Assembly (NCBI GenBank): GCA_029931535.1
Contig: JAQPZY010001495.1
Location: 656,001-720,000, forward strand
Length of the DNA stretch: 64,000 nucleotides
Reading direction: 5' to 3'
Source of the DNA: Margaritifera margaritifera
Taxonomy: Eukaryota; Mollusca; Bivalvia; Unionida; Margaritiferidae
Below the pieces are notes generated by a model. That model searched no databases. It was not told the origin of the DNA and saw only the letters and a list, made by a program, of their open reading frames with translations. Position numbers and translations under genes: made by a program. Shown here in pieces: positions 10,380 to 20,149 of this stretch. Position 1 is the first letter of the stretch; every line of letters begins with the position of its first letter.

Positions 10380-11080
10380 CCAGGTTTTAAATTGGTCTAT
10401 TTCAGTATCGCTATATGAGTGATATATTCATAATTCAGATATCGCTAAATGAGTGATATAGTCATAAATTCATAATAAATGCGTCTTACTTGTGGATAAA
10501 TAATACATTGTTTGTATTCGAGTGTAAATTATACACTTTCATCACTCTTGGTGATAGAACAGTATTCATATTTGTTTATAAGTTCCATTCGTTGATTCTT
10601 ATTTGATTTTCTCGTTGAAGTTACTTGTTGTTGATTAGTTCCATTTTAGGAACTATATCATTTCCTTGTATCATTCTGTTACAATGGTGTCAGATTCATT
10701 CGTCATTAAATTGCATTATAAATAAACATCTCATTAACGCAATTGCTTTCGGTGTCTTCGCTAAATCCAGTCCCAACCCGGCTTCATATTGTTACATGAT
10801 TTATATCACATACTATTTCAAATAGCCTATAGGTCTCGTCTCACCAATGCACTTCTGGCATGTAGAAAGCACTAGTTATGTTTACACTGACATTAAAGGG
10901 AAAGCTATATTTGTACCGATGCAGACGACTTTGTAAATAATTAATTTTCTCCATAAAACTATTAAGGTAATCATTCTGTTAGCTCAAGGAGATACAAGAA
11001 TATCACGCGCGGTTGCTGTGCCGTACAGACTTAAAGGATCAATATTAGTTTTGCCTACGGAAGCAAAACATAATGTGGAT
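10379..11080. other. Intronic AT-rich sequence
   Basis: Contains two near-identical 20-bp pieces near 10407-10465 (ATCGCT..ATGAGTGATAT). There is otherwise nothing recognisable. Confidence 0.45.
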
Positions 11081-11107
11081 CACTACTACTACTAATACTA
11101 CTGCTAC

Positions 11108-11157
<50 letters not shown>
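11081..11157. repeat. (TAC)n(TAA)n microsatellite
   Basis: TAC/TAA trinucleotide run ending in about 17 perfect TAA units. Confidence 0.97.
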
Positions 11158-11158
<1 letters not shown>

Positions 11159-11751
11159 AATTATTTTAAGCGAATCAGTGTGTTACGAGCTTTTCTGGTT
11201 TACAAACAGATCCTGCAATCTGATACCTTCACGCATTATCCCCCTTCTCCCTGCCGAAGGATACACTCGCTCCATGCTAACTGCATTCGTTTGATGCCTC
11301 ACTCCCTCACCAATTGCTGAATCGATGTCCTCACTCCATTCCTCCTCTTGCGCTGAATGCATAACCTTTCCCCCTTGTACTGCATCAATACTCCTGGCCC
11401 AATTGAATCCCCAACCCACCCCATCTGCTGACACACCCTACCTCTGAAGCCCATTGCAGGGAGAAAACTCCAAAATGTAGAAAATAATGTATCAATGATA
11501 ACCTTAAGTTTCAAGCCTTTACGTCATACGATGGAGTACAAGCAAGTACAAACGGGCAGAATTATAAAGTCGACACTTTAAAAAATAACGAGCACAATAA
11601 AAAAAAAAAATTAAAATAAAACGCCTTGAATTACATAGTAACCACTAGATAGTCTCGTTCTTTCGCTTAAGCAACCATTACCTATTCAAGAACTCTCTCC
11701 TCTAACTCTTTCAAACACAAGCACAAAAGGTATATGAAAGGATATGCTCAC

Positions 11752-11850
11752 CTTGTCCTTCGACTCAAGATCACAGCCTGCTTCTATCAGTAACTCAACG
11801 ATTTCGGTGTTTCCCTTGGCGACGGCCCAGTGAAGAGGAGTCCGATCAAA
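11752..11850 (-). CDS. ANKDD1: ANKDD1-like ankyrin gene, exon encoding repeat 2
   Basis: This exon is 99 nt and 33 residues: FDRTPLHWAVAKGNTEIV through LESKDK. It has textbook RTPLHWAV and NTEIVELLI ankyrin helices. The acceptor is TTGCTACAG and the donor is AAG|GTGAGC, the strongest donor in the gene. Phase 0 joins it to DCKDN at the end of the exon at 15698-15801 and to YGMRA at 8674. Confidence 0.9.
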
Positions 11851-11934
11851 CTGTAGCAAAGCACAGACTGATTCGTTATTTATTATTGGAACAATGCTGT
11901 ATACAGGGAATCATTTTGAGAACAATAACATTGT

Positions 11935-12122
11935 TATTTGTTTGTTGGGTTTGGTGTTTTACGGCACATACATGTAAGTTATTTAGTGTCGATGCAACTG
12001 GAGTAAAGTGCCTTACCAAGGACACCATGGTAGCAGACCAAGGCTGACCTGATGGTAGGATTCGAAACCACCACCTTTCGGTCGCGAGTCCTGCACGCTA
12101 ACCACAGAACTACCGCAGCTAA
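11935..12122 (-). mobile_element. tRNA-derived SINE, family with GCCGTAAAACACC tail
   Basis: On the minus strand it starts with a tRNA-like head: TAGTTCTGTGGTTAGCGTGC (A box), GGACTCGCGACC (anticodon arm) and GGTTTCGAATCC (B box). The body motif CTTGGTAAGGCACTTTACTC follows, and the tail is CCGTAAAACACC. The plus-strand copy at 51645-51830 has the same order of parts, so they belong to one family. Confidence 0.82.
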
Positions 12123-12229
12123 TATCATTGTTCAAAACAAGAAATTAAACTGTTTAATGATTGTACACAATCAGAATACCACTCGGCCATTTCCGTCTGA
12201 CCCGAGAATGGGACAAGCGATGTTCCGAT

Positions 12230-12740
12230 CGAAGTGTACAAGCAACAATGTCTGAGAGACTCATCTAAACTTAAAAAGTGCATATTGTAATGAAGCATAA
12301 AAAGTAGGTCAAAGTAACCTACTTTTGTCACAGAAGTGTTGTACGCATCAAGAAAGAATCACGTAGAAAGTTAAATGACTGGGCAACAACAGTGTCACAG
12401 ACACTGAACTAGACAGAGAAGATGTACATTACCAACGAAGCACGAAAAAGTAGGTAATAGTTACCAATTATTGATACCGTGGTGTAGTAATCTTTAGAAC
12501 GCATGCACATTTCTATTTCATGACAATGCAAGTACGAGTGTCTTAGAAACTAACCTAAACGTTAATAGCATCATGATCTCATGATCAAAAATAGGTCATA
12601 GTGACATATATTTTGGTGGTGTAGTTCTCCTCAAGATGTGTCCACATGTCTATTTTCATGACTGTACAAGCAACAATGTCACAGAAACTGACATTAACGT
12701 AAAAAGTGTAGATGATCACTGGAGCGTGAAAAGTATGTAT
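12230..12740. repeat. Degenerate tandem repeat, about 170-190 bp units
   Basis: Three or so diverged units share blocks such as ACAAGCAACAATGTC, AAAAAGTG, AAGTAGGTCA and GGTGTAGT. They look like pieces of a dispersed invertebrate repeat. Unit borders cannot be fixed by eye. Confidence 0.6.
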
Positions 12741-12744
12741 GTAT

Positions 12745-12903
12745 AGGGTATATCGGCACGTCAATACAATACTAGGAGCTAAGTGCCTTTCCCAAGAACA
12801 CACCGAAGCAGCCGACCCGGTCTGGCCTGAGCGGGTTTTGAACCCGCTACCCTTGGATTACGAGTCCGACGCTCTAGCAACTGTGCTACCGCGGCTGCCG
12901 TGA
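12745..12903 (-). mobile_element. tRNA-derived SINE
   Basis: The minus-strand head is CCGCGGTAGCACAGTTGCTA, with anticodon-like GGACTCGTAATCC and B-box-like GGTTCAAAACC. The body follows with CTTGGGAAAGGCACTTAG. It has the same body motif as the SINE at 5600-5760. A second, weaker tRNA-like segment (GGGTTCAAATCTC) lies just beyond, near 12975-13035. Confidence 0.8.
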
Positions 12904-12959
12904 TAATATGAAGCGAAAATATCCATGAAGAAAGAGTATTTCATACAGGTTAGAGAATT

Positions 12960-13260
12960 TTTAAATTCGTATCGTACTGAGATTTGAACCCGAGTTCACG
13001 GGTTACGGCACCCATCACCTTGCCTATACGCTAAGTTTCATTAACATATCTTCAGTGGTTCAAAAGTTATATTCCGGACAAGGATGCAAGTCACATAATT
13101 ACATTTTCCCCTTATAATGATCTTGACCTTGAGACAAGGGGTATGACTATGATAAGCGACACACCCTCTAATCATGATATATACTTGAGCCAAATGCCAT
13201 TAAAATATCTTCAATGGTTCAAAATTAAAAGCTAAACATTAGAAAAACCAAAATATAGGT
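12960..13260. repeat. Dispersed repeat fragment, two partial units
   Basis: Two related segments (AACATATCTTCAGTGGTTCA and AAAATATCTTCAATGGTTCA) are about 165 bp apart, with a TGATCTTGACCTTGAGAC block between them. This has the style of a dispersed non-coding animal repeat. Class unknown. Confidence 0.55.
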
Positions 13261-13750
13261 TATACCCTTCTGCTTACCAAGCGAAGCGAGGGAAGCACTA
13301 TCACGCACCTTAACCCACTGTTTTATATTACTAATTTATACAACTTATCCCTTCATTAAAATATACTTTATACGAGCAAGTGAAAACACTAAACTAACAA
13401 ATACTCATCCCATCCACTTAATAAATAGTATGTTCAGTCCTCAACACTCCAACCACCAAACATTAAAGTCCTGGCCAGACGCTATAATTTCTTGCCCAAT
13501 CAGTGCGTATAACCCATGCAGTTAACAAACAGTATTTTCAAATTCCAACACTAATGCATAAACAACAAAGAATAAATAAAAAAGTATAAACGATGAAGCG
13601 TTTGTCGAGCTAACAGAATGAGGTCAACACTAAACAAAATTAACTATGTGCGTAAATTTCTCCGCACGAAGATCATGATTTAATTAAGGTATTCAAATTT
13701 GCGATAAATAAATAATGGTCTTCAATTTAAAAAAAAAAAAAAAATAACTA
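13261..13750. other. AT-rich sequence
   Basis: No gene or element recognised. It ends in a poly-A run (13730-13744) just before the virus-like ORF remnants. Confidence 0.45.
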
Positions 13751-13754
13751 CCAA

Positions 13755-15250
13755 GTAGTGCATCTTTTTCTTGTCCTGCAAGTCTACCTAATGCTCTAGT
13801 TAATAATGGAATTACACCAATATTTAAAGACTTAAAAATATACTACACAGAAAATTATTTTACGAACAAATCATTGAGCATTTTTGATGATAATGATGAT
13901 TCAATGAACACATGGAGAGCACAGTATGATATGAAATTTTGGTAAAATCAATTAAACTGGGCAGCGTGGATGGCAACAGTTGGATGTGGAATATCATATT
14001 TTGCAGTTAGCATATCAAAGCATGCCTGAGTTAGTAAAATCAATATACAGGTTTCACGTCCACTTTCAGATACGAAAACTGTTGTCTGAATGTCCATTAC
14101 CATTACCAGATGATCAAGCGTTTAATCCAAAAAACAATAATATAGATCTAAAACAATTTAACATAATTTTTAATAACATTAACATTTCACCAAATCATGA
14201 TTGGAGATATATCAATGGAGAAAAAACAATACTTGATTCATAATGGTCCTGAAGAATATAAAACTGTACACCAGGGGTTTGGAGAACCTACACCAGATAA
14301 TAGAAAAGATGCTTACAAACGCCATTATAATTACGGAGCTGGAACAATTGAATACTGGAGAAAAATGCCTGCTGAAAAATTAATAAAATGTTGAGAGTGA
14401 TGAAAAAATATGACGGGTTTATGTTTTTCCTACAAGATAGCAACGGACTAATAGAAGAAGGACTATCTAGATTAAATCAAAGTATCAGGTCCTATGTGAT
14501 ATGTATTTTATGTGCTCAATTAAAAACTAGAACATCTAGTACGCAGTCTGTTTCTACTGTTCAAGAAACTGATTAAAAAATTGTTTGAAAAATTAATCTT
14601 GTGCGAACAAGGAAACGACTCGGATGAAAAAAGCATCACGATAAAATTTCAGCAATTGACTTCAGATTCAAGAGTTACCGGTACACTAAACTATGGTGAT
14701 GACACATTTTTATAACCAAGTGATATGGTGATGAATACTGGCAGCATTATTGGGTAGAACAATACTTGTAAAGAGTCATCAGATGCATTTAAATTAGAAA
14801 TAAATACTGATTTTGATACAGATGTGGTAAAAAAAAAGGGTATACCAGCAGCTGATAATCAGTTCTTAACACCTACAAAAAGGAAGCTTCTGTGCAGGTT
14901 TGAGGGAATCTGGTTAAAGGTTTTCCGAGATTTGCTGCACAACAGATATAAAATTCAATTTAAGAAGTCGCTTTGAAATATGGTCACAAAGTCTCTAAAG
15001 CCCGATTAATTCGCAGCGACTATTCAAATAAAGTTTCCATCCAAATTTCAGAATATTTTATGAAATATTTTCAGACATTTGTTGTTGAGAAACTGCGTTA
15101 CAAACACATGAATATCTACAGTTTCATCTATTTTGTGACCTTATAGATGATATAAAGGTAAAAAAAGATAAGGTTAATCAATACACGAGAGCCTCAAAAG
15201 AAAGGTCAAATACAAATCTGAGAGAATTTCATCAGAGAAATTCCATAGGT
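13755..15250 (+). pseudogene. Decayed Polinton/virus-like ORF cluster
   Basis: A series of plus-strand open frames in shifting registers with protein-like composition. They lie at about 13755-13945 (contains TENYFTNKSLSIFDDND, then an in-frame TAA), 13948-13998 (NWAAWMATVGCGISY), 13980-14243 (VKSIYRFHVHFQIRKLL), 14197-14394 (AYKRHYNYGAGTIEYWRK) and 14388-14576 (GLSRLNQSIRSYV). More broken frames run to 15.2 kb. The pattern is one ancestral ORF split by stops and small indels. The segments resemble a protein I associate with Polinton/adintovirus-like elements, probably structural, but I cannot name it with certainty. It lies in the first intron of the ankyrin gene, antisense to it. Confidence 0.5.
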
Positions 15251-15272
15251 CTGGTTTCAGCAGGGTAATTGA

Positions 15273-15495
15273 CAGTGGCGGCGCGAGGGTTCGAGGCTCC
15301 CGGGGGCAATGTTCTTTAGTGGCACGCCTTCTTTGCTAAAGAGAACAGTTTTTATGTCAGTTGTCAACCTCCACCCTACCCCCCATCTACGCCCCGGTTA
15401 CAGCTGCAAATAAAAGCTTCCGACGGCGCCCCCCTCCTTGCCTGGCGCCCGGGGGCAATTGCCACCCCCTCCAGACCCCCCTCGTGCCGCCACTG
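15273..15495. mobile_element. hAT-type MITE with 8-bp target duplication
   Basis: A 223-bp GC-rich insert with termini CAGTGGCGGC...GCCGCCACTG, and longer imperfect inverted arms including GGGGGCAAT and ATTGCC. It is flanked by GTAATTGA (15265-15272) and GTAATTGG (15496-15503), a 7-of-8 target duplication. Terminal CAG...CTG and the 8-bp duplication indicate hAT. It has no transposase. The open frame at 15361-15567 crosses its right end and is spurious. Confidence 0.85.
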
Positions 15496-15697
15496 GTAAT
15501 TGGCACACACAAAAGTCAGACTAACAGAAACTTTCACCCTCCCTTCCCCATCCGATCTCTGCTATAGGATAGATTGGGAGTTATAGTGCTTAAATAATTT
15601 CATGTTGAAATCAAGCATGGAATGTTTAGGATGAACATATCAGAATATTTCTTCAGGAACCTGGCCCAAAAAAGCTACACTGATAATATATACCTAC

Positions 15698-15801
15698 GTT
15701 GTCTTTGCAGTCAACATCTATCCGTTCTTTCAGGATATTTCTGACGGCTTCAGTATCTTTCTTCTTACACGCCTCATGAAGATCGATCTCCCGCCGCAGC
15801 A
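15698..15801 (-). CDS. ANKDD1: ANKDD1-like ankyrin gene, first exon found (repeat 1)
   Basis: This minus-strand exon reads LRREIDLHEACKKKDTEAV, ILKERIDVDCKDN, then donor AAC|GTAGGT. The likely acceptor, TTGTTCTTTGAAG, gives 104 nt entering in phase 1 and leaving in phase 0. The LHEACKKKDTEAV start is the N-terminal, TPLH-less first repeat seen in ANKDD1 proteins. Together with seven further exons at lower coordinates it gives about 267 residues and eight ankyrin repeats in the family's order. Known ANKDD1 members carry more repeats and a C-terminal death domain, an adaptor-type protein-interaction module. Those parts are not in this window. Their cellular function is poorly defined, so none is asserted. 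The start codon must be in an upstream exon that I did not find. A (TG)n run lies about 65 bases upstream of the acceptor. Confidence 0.78.
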
Positions 15802-15865
15802 CTTCAAAGAACAAGACAAATTCTTTAAAATTTAATCTTGATGTGATGATTGATATTTCTGGCGC

Positions 15866-15893
15866 GCACGCACACACACACACACACACACAC
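15866..15893. repeat. (CA)n microsatellite
   Basis: About 13 CA units, which read (TG)n on the ankyrin gene's strand. It lies about 65 bases upstream of the first detected acceptor. Confidence 0.95.
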
Positions 15894-16136
15894 TTTAGCA
15901 ACAGTTAAGTATAATAAATTATAAAGCATCATCCGTTCGAAAATTCATCGCTTTCCATGTGTAAAGCATGGGATATCAGAACAATATTAGCTGCTTATAG
16001 ACTTGTGAAAAGGTTAAACTTTACGTATTTCCCATACTTGGGGTATTCAATATAAAATAATGGGTTTAGTTTTAACAAATCGTTAACAAATAAATCATAG
16101 AATGTTTCATAATTTATTCAAGTGTTTCTATGTTCT

Positions 16137-16139
<3 letters not shown>

Positions 16140-16190
<51 letters not shown>
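16140..16190. repeat. (TA)n microsatellite
   Basis: Twenty-five uninterrupted TA units. Confidence 0.97.
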
Positions 16191-16193
<3 letters not shown>

Positions 16194-16439
16194 CATTCCC
16201 ATCGTGTACACTACTGCGTCACTTTGTCTCCATTAAACGAGCTTTTCCCATGCGCACTGTTCAAAAGACACCAGTTTCTGACGGGCGCCCTTCTTTCACA
16301 GCTCTCCCTTACCGCCTTTTCCATCAAAGACTTCTTAACGGACTTTTATGGTGTACAACGGTATGACAGAACTTCTCCTTAAAACCATTCCAAAATGAAA
16401 ACTATACAGTTTATGCCCACGGAATGAACACATATTATC

Positions 16440-16990
16440 ATAAATGCATTTGTAACTATCAAAATTATCCTTTCAACAATCAACAATCAAAATGCAGAAT
16501 ACTTTGGAGTAGTCCGTCCGATCATCTACATCTGTTTCTGCTTTCAATAAGTCCATTATGCATAATTCTAAATCTCCCAGTCAAAGCATACAATCTTTTA
16601 CAAGATTCTTCATTGTTGTACATAGCAGACTCCGATAATGATGCAGCAGTTTACGTGAGGATTTGTATAAAGTTCAAGTTGTCAATGACCCTTTTGTGAA
16701 TGTGGACATGTCAAAAACTGTGAACATTTCTTCTTTAATTGTCCAAAATATAAAGATTTAAGACATTATCTTTTCGCATCATGACCGTTACTTGATAATA
16801 TTTCTCTAAAATACTTGGAGTGAGCCCTCAGATATATTGTTTATTTTATAACTATTTCGATGTTACTGTACATTTTTCCGTTTTAATGGGTTCTTCTTAC
16901 TTCTATGTTTTATCACTCTATATATTTCATTGTGCTATTTTGCTTTTGCTCTTTTCTTTACCTGATAAACAAAAAAATAAGCCAAATTAA
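16440..16990 (+). pseudogene. LINE ORF2 C-terminal remnant
   Basis: Plus-strand frames end in a cysteine/histidine cluster, CECGHVKNCEHFFFNC (from 16695), followed by PKYKDLRHYLF and a stop. This is the zinc-knuckle-like motif found after the reverse transcriptase of many LINEs. The preceding 16424-16699 frame ends just before it in another register, so at least one frameshift separates them. There is no catalytic RT block in this piece. It is a 5'-truncated, dead copy. Confidence 0.65.
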
Positions 16991-17792
16991 CCAGTTGTAC
17001 ATTTTGCCAAAGTACCATGCGTGTAGGGAGAGGACAAATTAAGTGGTAAGAACTTGCATTCGATCCGTTTGCTTGGTTAACAGAAGGCAAGGAAATACGT
17101 TTAAAGTTAAACTTAATGGACCTGATACTCTTGACGTCAGTATGACGCTTACAAGACTCTGGCTTCTACAGATACTCTTTAACTGCAAGTTTCCATTTCG
17201 TCTTTCCTTAATTCCAAACCCGTCAGTACTTTAGAACCGAACAGCTACTTTGAAACTCGTTCGAATTCCACAAAGTAAAAGAACGATAACATCATAGATC
17301 TATTCATTTATGAACTAGGACACTATTCATTTGGAGCCCTTCTCCGTGATCTACGTAGACTTCACAGGATGATTACGGAGGAACTTCCTCAAATAATTAC
17401 CGATTTAATGTTCTATAGTTTTTACTATAAAAATTGTTGACGAATAAAAAAACCACATCAACTTTTCCTTGGGTGAAGAGGTATATAAATGGACATAGGT
17501 AACATATGTAAACAAGACAAATCGCAAATTTACACTAGATAAACCTGTTGAAACTAAACCACATAAAGCACCTACATAACGCCTTCAGATACATGTATTT
17601 GCTACGGATAAGACACCATTACGAAGTCATTCAACGTGAGGTAGAAAGTTATAAAACAAACAAAAGAATAATCAAATTAGATCGCTTGTATTCTTTTACA
17701 AATGTTGATTTAGGAAATTAACTTGTATGTCTTACATCAGTTCTTTTTTGTGTTAGTGTTATTTAAATTGATCAATAATGGAAAATACTGTC
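16991..17792. other. AT-rich sequence left of the hAT insertion
   Basis: No gene or repeat recognised. Confidence 0.45.
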
Positions 17793-17800
17793 CTTTATAT
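17793..17800. repeat. hAT target-site duplication, left copy
   Basis: CTTTATAT, identical to 20142-20149 on the other side of the element. Confidence 0.95.
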
Positions 17801-20141
17801 CAGGGGTCTCCAAACTTTTCAACCCGAGGGCCGCATTAACTATCAGACAGCAGTTCGGGGGCCGACTACACACTCGAGGTCCAAATAAAAAAGAATCAAA
17901 ACATGGATGTTGTTTTTAATTATTTATTTAATATTATTTTATTCAGTTATTATTTAATAACACATTGATACACTACACATGAACACCTGTATTAGTGGGA
18001 ATGGTGAAATTGTTTCCTGGATGCCAAAATAGCAGACATTTCTGGCTTTAGATTTGATGTCCCTAACATCAACAGTGACCTGAGATTATCATCGGACAAA
18101 TTTGTTCTCAAATTGTTCTTCACGTTTTCCATTCTTGAAAATGTTTGTTCACACAGGTATGTTGTTCCAAAGATTGAAAGGTACCTTGATGCAAAAGTTT
18201 TGACATTAGGAAAGTCTTCCTTGGGCAAAAACTGGTAAAAACCCACCAGTCCTTCTTTGAACTTGTCCCTAAGGAGGTCATTTGCTTGCAACTCAATGAC
18301 CTCCAGCTGCAGTTCATCTGGGCAACTGGCCACATCTGCTTCAAATGGGTTTTGAAACAGTCTCACTTATTCTGCCTTTGAATCCAAGTCAGAAAACCGC
18401 TGCTGAAACTGCAGCTGGAGGTCTTTGATGATCTCGCATGCAAATGACGTGGGGAACTCAGCTGTTGCTTCAGCCATGAAGACCTTGCACTGCTGAAAGT
18501 GCGTCAAGTTGTTGGCCTGTACTTGTTCCAAAAACAAGACAAGTTTGGATCTGAAGGCCTTTAGGTGGGTGTATAGATCAGAAACTAGATTTTCCTCTCC
18601 TTGTAGTTTTAGGTTCAGAAAATTTAAATGACTAGTTATGTCTGCACCAAAGGCCAATTTCCATACCCACTCTTCATCAGACAGTAATGGCTGTGGCTTG
18701 CCTTTACTTTCCAGGAAGTCACCTATTTCCTTTCTTAACTTAAATACTCTGCTCAGAACTTTCTCACAACTTAGCCATCTTACTGCTGTGTAATATGGTA
18801 AATCTTGCGATTCTGTGTCTGTATCTTTCAACATGTCTCTGAACTGTCTATGGTTGAGCCCATGTGACCTTATTAAATTCACCATCTTCACCACAGGATT
18901 CAGTACACTGCTAATGTCCATATATTTAGCACACAAAGCTTGCTGGTGAATAATACAGTGCAGGAACATTGGTTGTAGAATCTTTTTCTCATTACACATC
19001 TGCTTCACTTGTCCAACCAAGCCTTTCTTTATGCCACTTATGTTCTTTCCTCCATCAACAGTCAGGCAACTGAGATTAGTCCAGTCCAAGTTATAATCAG
19101 CAAATGTTTTTTTTCAACTCATTGAATATATCCTCTCCGGTAACAGTGCCATACATGCTATGTAGGGAAGCCAGCTCTTGTGTTATGTTCATGTCTTCAT
19201 CCACACCTCTAATGAACACAAGCAGTTGAGAGGTGGAACAGCTGTCCAGCGATTCATCCATTACAATTGAAAAATGGCGAAACTTGCTTGCATTTTTCGC
19301 TATTTGAGTCACAATGTTTTCACCCATGTCTGCAACACGGCGGGCAATGGTATTTGCACCCAAAGCTACATTTTCAAATTGTTTTGACTTTTCTGGGCAA
19401 AGTTCCTCAGCCACCTCCAACAAACATTCCTTCACTACTTCACCATCTGTAAACGGTTTGCCACTTTTAGCCAGGACGTAGGCAACTTTATAACTGGCCT
19501 TAGTTAAGGATTCATTTTCATTTGAGGATTTACTGAACAATGTCCTCTGAGATGTGAGTTGATTTTGTAATTTAGAAAATTTTTCGGCACGGACTTTACC
19601 CTCCAACTGTGCATATTTCTCCTGATGTTTGCTTTGATGATGACGGCGCAGGTTGTATTCTTTCATCACAGCCACGGTTTCGTTGCAAATCACACACAAT
19701 GCTTTCTCGCTGGATTTGATGAAGAAGTATTTCAAACTCCATTCTTCTTGAAATTGCCGACACTCATCGTCTATTTTTCTTTTCCTCTTCTCGGCCATCG
19801 CTGTGATCAAAATAATCAAGTCTTGAACAAGCAGCAAACCATTTAAAAACTCCGCCACTAGATGGCGTTATATCATCTCATTGACTGTGAACGGAAGTAG
19901 AAAAAGTAAGCAGCGAATAAGGTTTTGCAATGTAGTGATCGGTTGGAAAACATAACGCACTACTGCGCGCCTCTATTTTAATTCGGTAAAAACATAACGT
20001 CCACGTAAGCGGCGGCTGATCTTGGCTGGATACACGTAAATTTCCGTAATTTTTTTCCGTAGACAAAAAGGTCTCCACGGGCCGGATTAGAGGGCCTCGC
20101 GGGCCGCATCCGGCCCGCGGGCCGTAGTTTGGAGACCCCTG
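17801..20141 (-). mobile_element. Full-length hAT transposon
   Basis: A 2,341-bp element with 16-bp identical terminal inverted repeats, CAGGGGTCTCCAAACT, and an exact 8-bp target duplication. GC-rich subterminal stretches containing GGGCCGC motifs lie inside both ends. The transposase is on the minus strand. The conserved ends and exact duplication suggest a fairly recent insertion. The two coding lesions mean this copy cannot make a full transposase, though its ends may still be mobilised by another source. It sits just upstream of the first detected ankyrin exon, possibly within the same gene's upstream intron. Confidence 0.95.
17992..19798 (-). pseudogene. hAT transposase, broken by one frameshift and one stop
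   Basis: It probably starts at the ATG at 19798 (MAEKRKRKIDDECRQF). A BED-like zinc finger, CVICNETVAVMKEYNLRRH with KH downstream, gives DNA binding near residues 35-60. The catalytic-core segments include IVMDESLDSCSTSQLLVFIR and, after the break, LSCLTVDGGKNISG. The C-terminal dimerisation region has the hallmark YLCEQTFSRM near 18150. Break 1 is an A8 run near 19104-19111 that shifts the frame and ends ORF 1 at NELKKNIC; one fewer A would keep it open. Break 2 is an in-frame TAA at 18367-18369 after FSDLDSKAE, with the same frame continuing to 17992. Overall it resembles the hAT branch that gave rise to GTF2IRD2/ZBED-type host genes (family knowledge). Total length of about 600 codons is normal for hAT. 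Confidence 0.92.
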
Positions 20142-20149
20142 CTTTATAT
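20142..20149. repeat. hAT target-site duplication, right copy
   Basis: CTTTATAT, identical to 17793-17800. Confidence 0.95.

Noticed and set aside
12830..12903. A tRNA gene on the minus strand
   Set aside because: A and B boxes are present but the acceptor stem does not pair, and a SINE body follows. The same applies to the tRNA-like heads near 5.7, 12.1, 32.6, 51.7 and 58.1 kb.
15361..15567. Proline-rich plus-strand ORF
   Set aside because: It crosses the right end of a non-coding hAT MITE and its GC-rich terminal repeat.
19267..19846. Plus-strand open frames inside the hAT element
   Set aside because: They are shadows of the minus-strand transposase.
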